Source: Desulfonatronum thioautotrophicum (lineage in GTDB: Bacteria > Desulfobacterota > Desulfovibrionia > Desulfovibrionales > Desulfonatronaceae). From it: a stretch of 64,000 nt of DNA. Below are positions 1-8,478 of this stretch, one piece after another. The notes beneath the pieces were generated by a model. That model had not been told where the DNA came from and made no database searches. It worked only from the letters and a program-made list of their open reading frames with translations. Where the stretch lies: contig NZ_JYNO01000004.1 in the NCBI RefSeq assembly GCF_000934745.1, positions 389,034 through 453,033 of the forward strand, in the 5' to 3' direction. Position 1 is the stretch's first letter, and the number at the start of each line of letters is the position of its first letter. The position numbers were made by a program, and so were the translations under genes.

Positions 1-1
1 G

Positions 2-1009
2 CCGTTTGCGGCCCGGATTCTGGACGATCTGACCGAGGACGGCCAGACCCACATCCTGGCCGTGGTTACCCAACCGGATCGGCCCTGTGGCCGGGGGCGG
101 GTGTGCAAACCCTCCGCGGTGAAGGAAGCGGCCCTGGCCAAAGGTTTTTCCATACTGCAGCCAAGTAGCCTCAAGGATCCGGCCGTGGTTGCCGAGTTGG
201 AGGCGTTGCAGGCTGACTACTTTATTGTCGCCGCGTATGGGTTGCTTTTCCCGGAGACGGTTCTGGGGCTGCCCAAATACGGGTGCCTGAACGCGCACGC
301 CTCCCTGCTGCCGCGCTACCGGGGAGCGTCGCCGATCCAGGCCGCGATCCAGGCTGGTGACCCGGTGACCGGCATCACCATCATGCGCATGGTCAAGGGC
401 ATGGATGCCGGCCCGATCCTGTTGCAGCGGGCCATGGGTATTGACATCAACGACACGGCCCAGACCCTGCACGATAGCCTGGCTGCTCTGGGCGGGCGGT
501 TGATGCTGGAGACCCTGGCTCGGCACCGGACCGGAACGCTGATCGAGTTGGAGCAGGATCATTCCCTGGCCACCTACGCCCCTCGACTAACCAAGGAGAT
601 GGGGCAGATCAACTGGGACCGGCCGGCCAAGGCTGTCCACGATCATATCCGAGCCATGCACCCTTGGCCCGGGGCGTATTTTGATCTCAACACCAAGAGC
701 GAGGGCCAGAGTCAGGGCCAGGGCCAAGGACAGCACCAGGGACGGCGCAAGGTCGCGGTGCATCCCGGCAGGGTCGGTGCCCCCCTGGAACCGGACAGCC
801 CTGCTCCTGGAACGTTCCTGGGCATGGACGGTGACATGCAGGCCATCGCCTGCCGGGACAAGGCCTACCTGATCGCCCACTTTCATCCTTCCGACGCGAA
901 GCGGATGGACGCCCAGGCCTTTCGCTGCGGTTACCTGCGTCGATTGCTACCGGGAGAGGGCCTTTGTGCCGGGACGCAAGCTTGCGATTGTCCGCCTGAG
1001 GAGAGCTGA
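2..1009 (+). CDS. fmt: Methionyl-tRNA formyltransferase, 5' end outside window
   Basis: Fmt formylates the methionine on initiator tRNA in the cytoplasm. The frame is open to the left edge of the window, so the start lies upstream; the first internal start-like codon (GTG at 62) is not the true start because conserved sequence precedes it. Seen: the formyltransferase core NAHASLLPRYRGASPIQ, then GITIMRMVKGMDAGPIL, and the C-terminal tRNA-binding part beginning near TYAPRLTKEMGQINWDRP. Odd: a glycine/glutamine-rich insert (GQSQGQGQGQHQG) encoded by a short tandem repeat interrupts the C-terminal domain. The stop overlaps the next start by one base (TGATG), so the genes are probably co-transcribed and translationally coupled. 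Identification is secure; the effect of the insert is unknown. Confidence 0.96.
   Translation, partial: PFAARILDDLTEDGQTHILAVVTQPDRPCGRGRVCKPSAVKEAALAKGFSILQPSSLKDPAVVAELEALQADYFIVAAYGLLFPETVLGLPKYGCLNAHASLLPRYRGASPIQAAIQAGDPVTGITIMRMVKGMDAGPILLQRAMGIDINDTAQTLHDSLAALGGRLMLETLARHRTGTLIELEQDHSLATYAPRLTKEMGQINWDRPAKAVHDHIRAMHPWPGAYFDLNTKSEGQSQGQGQGQHQGRRKVAVHPGRVGAPLEPDSPAPGTFLGMDGDMQAIACRDKAYLIAHFHPSDAKRMDAQAFRCGYLRRLLPGEGLCAGTQACDCPPEES
700..743 (+). repeat. Hexamer-like tandem repeat inside fmt
   Basis: Imperfect repeats of an AGGGCC-type hexamer encode an in-frame Gln/Gly run in the C-terminal domain of Fmt. The length keeps the frame open. Confidence 0.75.
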
Positions 1010-1896
1010 TGCCACACACGCCTGGAGGATCATCCGGCCCAGGGAAATCCGGCCCAGGGCAATCCAGCCTGGGGCAATCCAGCCCGCGGAAATTCCCACC
1101 GGGAGGAAATGCGCCAAATGGTGGAGAACGGGCGGCAAATCCGGGCAAGCGGCTGTTCATCGGCTTGATACTCGGGACGTCGCTCCTGCTCAGCCTGGTT
1201 CTGGTCGTTCTGTGGGTCATCCCCTATATTGGGCTGCGAAATATTCATGCAGCGGCCCCCTGGATTCTGGCCGCTGTTCTGGCGGCCCTGGTGGCCGTGG
1301 TTCTCTGGTCCTCCATCGGCCTGGTGTTGAACATTCTCCTTGGCCGCAGTTTTCCGCTCAGCTCCCGCTTTCGGGGCATTACCATCAAGCTGTTTTTACC
1401 CCTGATGACCCTGCTGGGCCGGATTTTCAACATTGCCAAGGATGACATTCGGCTGTCCTTCATCAAGGTGAACAACGAGCTGGTGGCCTCGGAGCGGGGT
1501 CGGTTTCAGCCGCATGAAATTCTGCTGCTTTTGCCGCACTGCCTGCAGAATTCCCATTGTCCCCGTCGGCTGACCTACGACATCCGCCATTGCAAGCGCT
1601 GCGGCGAGTGCCCCCTGGACGGGCTGATCGGTCTGGCCGAAACCTATGGCATCCGTATCGCCATTGCCACCGGCGGGACCATTGCCCGGCGGATCGTGGT
1701 CCAGAACAAGCCCAAGCTGATCATTGCCGTGGCCTGCGACCGGGATCTGTCCAGCGGCATCCAGGATACCTACCCCATACCGGTCTACGGAGTCCTGAAC
1801 CAGCGGCCCTTTGGCCCCTGCCTGGATACCCTGGTGGATCTGGCGAACATCGAGAGCGCCCTGCGCCGGTTTTTGGCCGTGCCGAGCAACTCCTGA
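1009..1896 (+). CDS. DUF116 family membrane protein
   Basis: Function unknown. Seen: a low-complexity Gly/Ser/Pro-rich N-terminus (residues about 5-45), two hydrophobic segments (about 50-75 and 82-108), then a soluble domain with clustered cysteines (LPHCLQNSHCPRR, HCKRCGECPLDG, VACDRD), typical of DUF116 and suggestive of metal or Fe-S binding. The gene starts inside the fmt stop codon and is followed by an rRNA methyltransferase gene; this order recurs in sulfate-reducing deltaproteobacteria (established knowledge), which suggests a translation-linked or co-regulated role (inference). The N-terminal extension is encoded by a 15-bp tandem repeat and is probably not conserved. The family call is firm, the function is not. 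Confidence 0.85.
   Translation: MPHTPGGSSGPGKSGPGQSSLGQSSPRKFPPGGNAPNGGERAANPGKRLFIGLILGTSLLLSLVLVVLWVIPYIGLRNIHAAAPWILAAVLAALVAVVLWSSIGLVLNILLGRSFPLSSRFRGITIKLFLPLMTLLGRIFNIAKDDIRLSFIKVNNELVASERGRFQPHEILLLLPHCLQNSHCPRRLTYDIRHCKRCGECPLDGLIGLAETYGIRIAIATGGTIARRIVVQNKPKLIIAVACDRDLSSGIQDTYPIPVYGVLNQRPFGPCLDTLVDLANIESALRRFLAVPSNS
1036..1096 (+). repeat. Four copies of a 15-bp repeat in the DUF116 gene
   Basis: Units such as GGCCCAGGGAAATCC repeat four times with small changes and encode the Gly/Ser/Pro-rich N-terminus (GPGKS/GPGQS). A multiple of three keeps the frame. Confidence 0.8.
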
Positions 1897-1940
1897 AACC
1901 CACCTGAATCCCACCTGATATTCCACTGGCTACTCTCCTT

Positions 1941-3272
1941 ATGACCGCATCCAAGCGGCCGCCGGCCGGCGGCGTTCCTCCGGCCCGAATCGCCGCCCTG
2001 GCAGCTATCCGGCAATCCCTCAAAAACGAAGACGTGCAGTCCGCTCTGGACAACGAGATTCTCCGCCATGGCCTGGAGGCTCGGGATGCCGCTTTGGCTT
2101 CGGAACTGTGCTACGGCTATCTGCGCCACAAGGGCCGAATGGCCTTTGGCCTGGAGCGTTTTTTACGCAAACCCGGCAAATTGCCGCCGGCGTGCCGCAT
2201 GGCCCTGGAAGTGGCCGCCTATGAGACCCTTTTTCTGGACCGGGTGCCGGAGTTCGCCACCCGGTCCTGGGTGACCAATCTGGCGCGGAAAAGGTGGGGA
2301 AGCGGATTGGCCAAGGTGACCACGGCCTGGATGACCTGGATTTTTGCGCATCGGACGGATCTGCATGAGCCGGAGATGTATCTTCAGGATGACGACCCAC
2401 GGCTTTTTCTTTCCCGCTATTACTCCCTGCCCGTCTGGATCGTTGATCTGTGGATCGAGGGCTACGGCCTGGAAACGGCGACCCGGCTGGCCGAAGCCCA
2501 GTCCTCACCACCGCTTCTGGGACTGCGTATCAATCCCATGCATCAGCGCAGCGCCGCTCTGGCCCGTCGGGCCGAGTCCTTTTCATCTGAACTGGAAATG
2601 GTGGATGCTCTGAGTCTGGGATGCTCCCGGGAGACAGCCCGACGGGTCTTTCCGGATCTGGCCGTGGACCTGCGTGATGGAGCCGTCTCTCGGCAGAGCC
2701 TGGAGGCGCAACGAGTGTTGCAGCATTTTGGCGCGGGCTCTTGGCCTGAGCCGGTCTGGGACCTGTGCGCCGGCAGGGGCGGGAAGACCGCCTATCTGTT
2801 GGAGCGGGGGCAGAAGCTGGTCCGGGCCGCGGACCCCCATTCCGGCCGGTTGCGTGGCCTCCTCCTGGAACTGGATCGTCTTGTCCTGCCCAGGATTTCC
2901 GTGGTCCGGGCCCGGGCCGATGCGCCGCCGCCCTGGCAGGAGCAGCCGCGCACGATTCTCCTGGATGTACCCTGCTCCGGGCTGGGGGTTTTGGCCCCTC
3001 GGCCGGACACGAAATGGAAACGCACCCCCTCGGACATCCCCTCCCTGCTTGCACTCCAGGAGGCCATTCTGCACCAGGCTGCGGCATCCTTGGCGCCCCA
3101 GGGCCAGATCATTTACATGACCTGCACGCTTCATCCTGCCGAGAATCAGGGTGTGGTTGATCGTTTTCTGGATACCAACAAAACATTCGCTGTTCAGCAG
3201 CACTTCGCAACACCCCATCAGCCAGGCGTGCATGAATTTTTCTGGGGCGTTGTTCTGCGGTCGCGTGGATAA
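1941..3272 (+). CDS. RsmB/NOL1-NOP2-Sun family RNA (cytosine-5) methyltransferase
   Basis: Probably methylates cytosine in rRNA using S-adenosylmethionine. Seen: an N-terminal NusB-like helical region (residues about 10-150) and a C-terminal Rossmann methyltransferase domain with DLCAGRGGKTAYLL (SAM-binding motif I), DVPCSGLGVLAPRPD with the motif IV cysteine, and TCTLHPAENQ with the motif VI catalytic cysteine. Both cysteines expected in this family are present. Length (443 aa) is normal for RsmB. Which base is modified cannot be decided from sequence. It lies 44 bp after the DUF116 gene on the same strand and probably belongs to the fmt operon. Confidence 0.9.
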   Translation: MTASKRPPAGGVPPARIAALAAIRQSLKNEDVQSALDNEILRHGLEARDAALASELCYGYLRHKGRMAFGLERFLRKPGKLPPACRMALEVAAYETLFLDRVPEFATRSWVTNLARKRWGSGLAKVTTAWMTWIFAHRTDLHEPEMYLQDDDPRLFLSRYYSLPVWIVDLWIEGYGLETATRLAEAQSSPPLLGLRINPMHQRSAALARRAESFSSELEMVDALSLGCSRETARRVFPDLAVDLRDGAVSRQSLEAQRVLQHFGAGSWPEPVWDLCAGRGGKTAYLLERGQKLVRAADPHSGRLRGLLLELDRLVLPRISVVRARADAPPPWQEQPRTILLDVPCSGLGVLAPRPDTKWKRTPSDIPSLLALQEAILHQAAASLAPQGQIIYMTCTLHPAENQGVVDRFLDTNKTFAVQQHFATPHQPGVHEFFWGVVLRSRG

Positions 3273-3396
3273 GGGCGGTTTCCTGGTTCGCGGCCGTGAG
3301 CATCCATGCCGCGCTACCAGACTGCAGTGCCCCTGGGACTCCAAGAGAGTCAGGAAACGGATGATCAACGAGGAGTGGAGGGAAGGAAAGGGGGAA

Positions 3397-3437
3397 AGTG
3401 TAAGAAAAACCGACAAGCCATGTAAAATTTCTCGACA
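3397..3437 (-). promoter_or_regulatory. Two tandem putative PrsR (PEP-CTERM) boxes
   Basis: Read on the minus strand the segment contains TGTCGGTTTTTCTTACACT (3415 to 3397) and TGTCGAGAAATTTTACATG (3437 to 3419). Both fit a TGTCGnnAAnnTTTACA pattern also found upstream of the PEP-CTERM gene at 8849-9658 and beside the PEP-CTERM tail at 21361. Binding by PrsR is inferred. No intact PEP-CTERM gene lies next to this pair. Confidence 0.5.
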
Positions 3438-3442
3438 ATCGT

Positions 3443-3827
3443 GATTCTTCAGTCTAACGAAGGCAGGATGAGCGCTTTTTTAGGCTATACGTTAACGGTT
3501 AGCCTGTTGATATAAAACAAGATAATATTTTGAAAGTTTTTTCTTTTTTTTGGGGGCAGCCAGTGGGATTGGGAAGCTGAGAAAAAAAGCGCCCTGGAGA
3601 CGTTTTGTCGACTCCAGGGCAATTTCAGGCACAGAAACGTATTCAATATGGATCTCTGCCTTAAAATCCAGGCGGATAGGAATTTTTTGGTTTTGATCCC
3701 AGGCCCTGCCTCACTCGTTTCGGGGGCAGTGTTTTTTGGGGTGGGATGTCGGAAAAGCGACACCACCGTCCTTGCCGATAGCCACGATCCCCCCATTGCG
3801 GCGACGCAGCCATGGGGCAACGGATTG
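3443..3827 (+). other. Intergenic region with possible decayed PEP-CTERM remnant
   Basis: No convincing gene. A weak sigma-54-like site with GG-N10-GC spacing lies at 3461-3476. A short plus-strand frame near 3684-3745 reads LIPGPASLVSGAVFFGVG followed by CRK, resembling a PEP-CTERM anchor in which the key Glu is Gly. It has no signal peptide or SD and runs past the expected stop, so if real it is a relic. Confidence 0.25.
3583..3620 (-). terminator. Rho-independent terminator for the PilZ gene
   Basis: A GC-rich stem, GCCCTGGAG paired with CTCCAGGGC, plus two inner pairs across a mismatch. On the minus strand it is followed by a T-tract (complement of GAAAAAAAGC). It lies about 200 bp downstream of the minus-strand PilZ gene. 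Confidence 0.65.
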
Positions 3828-4187
3828 TCAGGCGGCTGCGCAATAGATTTGCAGGTGCTGACGATGGTCCTCGTTCATTGCCGTGAACATGGCCCCCAAC
3901 TGGATCGTATAGGTCTGTCGCTCAACCCGCAGCGCCTTGCATGATGCTTTGTACTCATTGGGATCATTGGAGAAACGGAATGAAATTTCCCCCTGGGCAT
4001 GCATCAGATCCAGGTGCTTGAGATCCTCGTCATACTCGTACAGGGCGACCTGAAGTCCGCCCATGGAGATGTTTTTGACAATGGCCTGCGTTTCGTAGCG
4101 CTTGCCGTCTACGGTAAGTCCGAGAACTGCCGGTGCAAGGACTTCCCTGCGTTTGTCTTTGCGTCGATCGGCATCGCCATTGAGCAT
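3828..4187 (-). CDS. PilZ domain protein
   Basis: Likely a c-di-GMP-binding effector of about 119 residues. Seen: the N-terminal arginine motif RRKDKRR and, about 30 residues later, NISMGG, matching the PilZ RxxxR ... (D/N)xSxxG signature. The start at 4187 is chosen because GGAGA lies nine bases upstream; the open frame extends 59 codons further but that stretch looks non-coding. It is followed by a terminator and lies in a block with a TPR protein, a second PilZ protein and PrsR, all on the minus strand. Inference: it couples c-di-GMP to surface or exopolysaccharide functions. The target is unknown. Confidence 0.8.
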   Translation of the reverse strand: MLNGDADRRKDKRREVLAPAVLGLTVDGKRYETQAIVKNISMGGLQVALYEYDEDLKHLDLMHAQGEISFRFSNDPNEYKASCKALRVERQTYTIQLGAMFTAMNEDHRQHLQIYCAAA

Positions 4188-4513
4188 TGTGCATCTCCGT
4201 GTTTTTGCGGTGGTTGGGGACGGCGGTTGTCTGTTCAACGAAGGGTGACGCGATATGAGCGTGCGAAAATGTTCCCTCATTTTTGGTCCATTTTGCTTTT
4301 CAATGCAATTATTGTTCCCATTTTTAATAACTTGGAGGCATGAAGAATCACTTTCAAGCATCATGCGCGCTTGTTTTCTGATTCATTTCGAAGTGTTCAG
4401 GCATGCTGTCACGAAAATTCTTGTCCCAAGCTGGTGACATGGTTCTCCAAGGCGTTGCCTACCAGCATGGTCGGATTTGCCACAGGCAAGCAGTCCGTCG
4501 GCAGCCACTTTAT
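4188..4513. other. Intergenic, nothing recognised
   Basis: AT-richer spacer between the PilZ and TPR genes. It should contain the PilZ promoter, but no clear sigma-54 site, repeat or RNA motif was seen. Confidence 0.5.
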
Positions 4514-5968
4514 TCACTGTCCGGGGTGACGCAGGGACGTCTCCGGCGCTTCCTGGCAGAAACCCCGGCCAATGGCCCAGTCCAGGTCGATACAGTAATT
4601 CAAAGCGCAGGCGGTCCGTAGGGCCTCGCATCCTTGGACATTGTTGCCGGAGAGGACCAGGGTTACCCCCAGGTTGTTGCGGGCCAGGGCGTGGTCCGGG
4701 TTGATGCGCAGGGCTTGCTGGAAGGCCTCCAGGGCCTGATCCAGCTGCCCCAGTTCACGCAGGGCATAGCCGTGGTTGTTGTGGGAATTGGCCCGGGACG
4801 GGTCCAGGCGCAGGGCTTGATCATATTCCTTGACGGCTCGATGGTATTCACCCAGGTGAATGAAGACATTGCCCCGATTTACATACGTCTCCGGATTGTC
4901 CGGGGCGATTGCCGCGGCCTGGGCGAAATCTTCGAGAGCCGCGTCAAAACGGCGCAAATTGGTCAGGGCGATGCCCCGGTTGTTCAGCACGGCCACGTCC
5001 TTGGGGGTGCGGCGCAACGCATCGGTATAGTCCTGAACCGCCTCGGCGTAGCGTCCGGCATAAGCCCGGGCAATACCCCGTCCAGCCAGCATTTCCGGGT
5101 TGCCCGGCTCCAGCCTCAGGGCCTGGTCGTAGGCAGCCAGGGCCGCCTCATGGCGACGCAGCAGCCGATTGGCCAGGCCCAGATTGGCATGCGCCCTGGC
5201 CAAGGCGGGGTCCAGGTTCAAGGCCGCCTCCAGTTCCTGTATCGCCTCGGTATACCGTCCGGATTGGATCAGTGCCCAACCTTTGTTGTTTCGGGGCAGA
5301 GGATTCTCGGGGTCAAGCGCCACGGCCCGCTCCAGATCCATGAGCGCCGCATCGTAGCGCTCCAGTTGGTTCAGGGCGTAGCCGCGGGCGTTGTAGGCGC
5401 GGGCGTATTCCGGGTCCAGTTCCAGGACACGATTGAATTCCCGCACCGCGTCGGCATAGGCTCCCCTTTCCAGATAAACAAGTCCACGGGTATTGTATGG
5501 CATGCCGAAACGCGGACGCAGGGCAATGGCCCGGCTGGAGGCGTCCAGAGCCTGCTCCAGTTCCCCGAGCCGGAAGTGAGCCAATCCCATATTGGTCCAG
5601 GCCTGGAAATACTCCGGATCCAAGGCCACGGCCCGCTGGAAATCCGCCAGCGCGTCCTGCATCTGCCCCAACCGGAAAAATGCTAGGCCCCGATTGTTCA
5701 GCGCCCGGCTATGCTTTGGGTTGACCTCCAGGACGGCAGTGAATGCAGCGATGGCCTGCTGCATGTCGCCGGCCTGGAAAAGTGCCAGCCCGCGCCGCAT
5801 GTTATCCTGGGCTGTGGATTGCGGCCAAGCCAAGGACGGGAAAAAGGCCAGCGAGGCGAGAAGCAGGACGGCCAAGGCAACCTGCTTCAAGACGAAACGC
5901 CATGGCGGACGTTGGGGTAAATCTTCCCAGAAAACGCCGAGAGGCAACCGTTCAGACCGGATGTTCAT
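4514..5968 (-). CDS. Secreted or membrane-anchored TPR repeat protein
   Basis: A 484-residue protein with a hydrophobic N-terminal segment (residues about 27-48, AVLLLASLAFFPSLAWPQS) that looks like a signal peptide or anchor, followed by about twelve 34-residue tetratricopeptide repeats, each with the A..NRG.A....G....A...F..A..LDP pattern. The C-terminus carries four cysteines (GCEALRTACALNYCIDLDW and a later C) that may form disulfides in the periplasm. TPR arrays act as protein-protein scaffolds; in exosortase/exopolysaccharide bacteria such proteins often sit near export genes (family knowledge). No catalytic domain is visible. The specific partner is unknown. Confidence 0.85.
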   Translation of the reverse strand: MNIRSERLPLGVFWEDLPQRPPWRFVLKQVALAVLLLASLAFFPSLAWPQSTAQDNMRRGLALFQAGDMQQAIAAFTAVLEVNPKHSRALNNRGLAFFRLGQMQDALADFQRAVALDPEYFQAWTNMGLAHFRLGELEQALDASSRAIALRPRFGMPYNTRGLVYLERGAYADAVREFNRVLELDPEYARAYNARGYALNQLERYDAALMDLERAVALDPENPLPRNNKGWALIQSGRYTEAIQELEAALNLDPALARAHANLGLANRLLRRHEAALAAYDQALRLEPGNPEMLAGRGIARAYAGRYAEAVQDYTDALRRTPKDVAVLNNRGIALTNLRRFDAALEDFAQAAAIAPDNPETYVNRGNVFIHLGEYHRAVKEYDQALRLDPSRANSHNNHGYALRELGQLDQALEAFQQALRINPDHALARNNLGVTLVLSGNNVQGCEALRTACALNYCIDLDWAIGRGFCQEAPETSLRHPGQ

Positions 5969-6100
5969 TTTTCCATCCCTTGCAGTTCGTTATTGATCCA
6001 CTCTCCATCGCGTGCTTCCGATCTTGGTTGGGAATCGTTTCTTGCTGTGCAAGCAGGTTTGCCGTTCGTCTTTGCCTGCCATACGACACGATAAAGACAA

Positions 6101-6136
6101 ATCTCAATCGAAATCGCAATCGCAATCGCAATCGCA
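6101..6136 (+). repeat. Hexanucleotide tandem array (AATCGC type)
   Basis: About six imperfect copies of an AATCGC-type unit. A reverse-complement array of the same type follows at 6320-6357, so the two could pair across about 180 bp. Confidence 0.75.
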
Positions 6137-6319
6137 AAAAGTTGCGACGACTCAGTTCAACAACGCGAGAGCCGAGCTGCGATGTTGGATATCCGTCAAC
6201 GGCTGCAAGAGGTTAGGCTTGCCGAGGATGAATAATTCGGAAGCGACTTGAAAAAACATGTCATTCCTGCGCAGGTGGGAATCCAGGCCATTTTTGCGGA
6301 TGGGCTGAGGAGTTGCGTT

Positions 6320-6357
6320 TCGATTTCGATCACGATTTCGATTTCGATCAAGATTGC
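6320..6357 (+). repeat. Hexanucleotide tandem array (CGATTT type)
   Basis: Imperfect CGATTT/CGATCA units, the complement of the 6101-6136 array. Non-coding. Confidence 0.7.
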
Positions 6358-6374
6358 ACGAAGGGACAATCACG

Positions 6375-6530
6375 TCAGGGATGGTTCGGAATTGGTTGAT
6401 AAATCCGTGTATGGGGGGTGGTTGTTCCACTGTAGGGGCGGACCTGTGTGTCCGCCCATTACTGGTTGAAGCGTTATTTCGAATGGGTGCACAACGTCAT
6501 CCCTCACGGTCAATCCGGATGTCCGAAAAA
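6375..6530 (+). repeat. Dispersed GTAGGGGC-type repeat, copy 1
   Basis: Contains ATTGGTTGATAAATCCGTG, then GTAGGGGCGGACCTGTGTG and GTCCGCCCATT, then a tail ending near GGATGTCCGAAAAAATG. The same modules in the same order recur at 24795-24985, and on the opposite strand at 30955-31160. Confidence 0.8.
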
Positions 6531-6566
6531 ATGGAAACAAAATAATTCGGCGTTATGAACCATGCC

Positions 6567-6944
6567 TCACGTCAGGATCAATTTGCCGGGGCGTTCCGTG
6601 GCCAGAGTGTCGTAAATCCTGCGGGTCATCTTGGCGTAGGGCAGGGGCTCGGTGAATTCCAGGCCAAACTCCCCGGTTTCCGGTTTGACCCATTTAACGG
6701 TGCCTACCTGCCAGCGCAGTATCGAGAAATCGCTGTGTTCGGAAAGGCTGCTGAACACGACCGTGTCCCCCATGGCCAATTGATCGTAGTTGCTCAGGCT
6801 GCGCAACCCGGCACCCCGACGACTGAGGTCACGCAATCCGGCCTCAATGGTGACCTCCCGGTTGATCTGTAAGCGGCAAATCACCTTGTCCCGGAGCACA
6901 TCCAGCAAGAAACGTGGCCAGCGGCGCTTCTGGAATATCGGCAT
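6567..6944 (-). CDS. PilZ domain protein
   Basis: A 125-residue single-domain protein. Seen: RRWPRFLLD near the N-terminus and DLSRRGAGL about 35 residues later, a recognisable variant of the PilZ arginine and (D/N)xSxxG motifs. The start at 6944 is favoured by a strong GGGGAGGA eight bases upstream; the open frame continues 51 codons further without a comparable ribosome site. It lies about 160 bp downstream of prsR on the same strand. Inference: a c-di-GMP sensor linked to the PEP-CTERM regulon. The first arginine motif is less canonical than in the PilZ protein at 3828-4187. Confidence 0.72.
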   Translation of the reverse strand: MPIFQKRRWPRFLLDVLRDKVICRLQINREVTIEAGLRDLSRRGAGLRSLSNYDQLAMGDTVVFSSLSEHSDFSILRWQVGTVKWVKPETGEFGLEFTEPLPYAKMTRRIYDTLATERPGKLILT

Positions 6945-7104
6945 GGCAATTTTCCTCCCCATGGCAGTGCCCCTGCCCGTGCATGCATGCACGGCCTGAG
7001 CCGCTTGTTGCAATACCCACCCAAATAGTCGTGTCGATGAAACCTGCAAACACTCACGAATGAATAATCGGAGGAGCTGAACATTTCCATAAAACAACAG
7101 GAGA

Positions 7105-8478
7105 TCATGTATGCAAATTATACTTCTTGATCATATCATACAGGGTCGGGCGGGCCACTCCAAGGGATTCCGCTGTTTTGACGATGTTCCCGGCATGATC
7201 TTTGAGCGCCTTGCGGATCATGCTGCGCTCGAGATATTCCCGCCCTTCACGCAGGGTCGCCCCGATCAGGAACTGGCTGAGGTTTTCCAGCTCCACTTCG
7301 GGTTCAATAAAGCCCAGGTCTTCCGGAGTGATCAGTGGCGTGGCCGCCATGATCGCCGCACGCTGCACCCTGTTTTCCAGTTCGCGCACGTTGCCGGGCC
7401 ATTCATATGAACGCAGTTGCCTGTGGGCATCCGGAGAGAAGCCTTCCACGGTGCGGCCTTGGCCCTGATTATTGCGACGCAGAAACAGGTTGGCCAGGAT
7501 CAGGATGTCTTCTCCACGCTCTCTGAGCGGCGGCAGGGGGATGGAAACCACCCCGATGCGGTAGAAAAGGTCTTCCCGAAAGCTGCCGGCCTCCAGGGCC
7601 TGCTGGATGTCGATATTCGTGGCCGATACGATCCGGGTGTCGACCTTGATATCCTCGCGGCCCCCGACTCGCTGGATGGTTTTCTCCTGCAAAAAACGGA
7701 GCAGTTTCACCTGCAGGCTGAGGGGAAGTTCACCGATTTCGTCCAGGAAGAGGGTTCCCTGGTCAGCGTATTCAAACTTGCCCAGGCTGCGGGCATGGGC
7801 TCCTGTGAAGGCCCCTTTTTCATGGCCGAACAGTTCTGCTTCCAGCAAATTTTCCGGAATGGCCCCGCAGTTGATGGCCACAAAGGGTCCTTCCCGCCGG
7901 GCGCTCTTGGCGTGAATGGCTCGAGCCACCAGCTCCTTGCCCGTGCCGGACTCGCCGGTGATCAGGACGGCGATGTCCGATTCGGCGACTTTGCGGATGG
8001 TGGCAAAGACGTCCTGCATTTTCGTGCACTGCCCGACAATACCCAGACTGTTGTCCATGCCCGGCAACGGGGAGTGGAGCAGCTGCCGGTTTTCCTCTTC
8101 CAGGCTGGCCAGGTGAAAGGCCCGCTTGATGATGATCCGCAGTTCGTCCAGGTCCACGGGCTTGCGGTAGAAGTCGTAGGCTCCGAGTTGGATGGCCTTG
8201 AGCGCGTTTTCCTGGTCGTCGTTGCCCGTGATGACAATGACCTTGGTGGTTGGCTCCATGGCCAGAATTTCTCGCAGGCACCGAAATCCCTCCTCCGAAT
8301 TGTCCTCATGCGGCGGCAACCCCAGGTCCAGGGTGACCACCGCCGGCTTGTGCCGGCGAAACAGCGTCAAGGCCTGGTCCACATCCCCGGCCAAAACCAG
8401 AGAATAGCTTTTGCCCAGCCCCCACTTCAGCTGTTGGCGAATGTCCTCGTTGTCGTCGATGATAAGCAGTTTATTCAT
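7105..8478 (-). CDS. prsR: PEP-CTERM-box sigma-54 response regulator
   Basis: Activates sigma-54 promoters of PEP-CTERM genes when phosphorylated by the partner kinase PrsK, which is not in this window. Seen: receiver domain (residues about 3-125; acidic IIDDNED, phospho-acceptor Asp in VVTLDLGLPP, Lys in RKPVD), AAA+ domain with Walker A GESGTGKE, the sigma-54 contact GAFTGA, Walker B TLFLDEIGEL, and a C-terminal Fis-type helix-turn-helix (VKTAESLGVARPTLYDMIKK). Full-length, about 457 aa. ATG at 8478 is preferred; an in-frame TTG at 8493 gives five more residues. The PEP-CTERM gene just upstream on the same strand has a matching sigma-54 promoter, which supports the name over a generic NtrC-type regulator. 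Confidence 0.88.
   Translation of the reverse strand: MNKLLIIDDNEDIRQQLKWGLGKSYSLVLAGDVDQALTLFRRHKPAVVTLDLGLPPHEDNSEEGFRCLREILAMEPTTKVIVITGNDDQENALKAIQLGAYDFYRKPVDLDELRIIIKRAFHLASLEEENRQLLHSPLPGMDNSLGIVGQCTKMQDVFATIRKVAESDIAVLITGESGTGKELVARAIHAKSARREGPFVAINCGAIPENLLEAELFGHEKGAFTGAHARSLGKFEYADQGTLFLDEIGELPLSLQVKLLRFLQEKTIQRVGGREDIKVDTRIVSATNIDIQQALEAGSFREDLFYRIGVVSIPLPPLRERGEDILILANLFLRRNNQGQGRTVEGFSPDAHRQLRSYEWPGNVRELENRVQRAAIMAATPLITPEDLGFIEPEVELENLSQFLIGATLREGREYLERSMIRKALKDHAGNIVKTAESLGVARPTLYDMIKKYNLHT

Noticed and set aside
4634..5686. 350-codon plus-strand frame
   Set aside because: Mirror of the TPR repeats; its periodicity comes from the real gene on the other strand.
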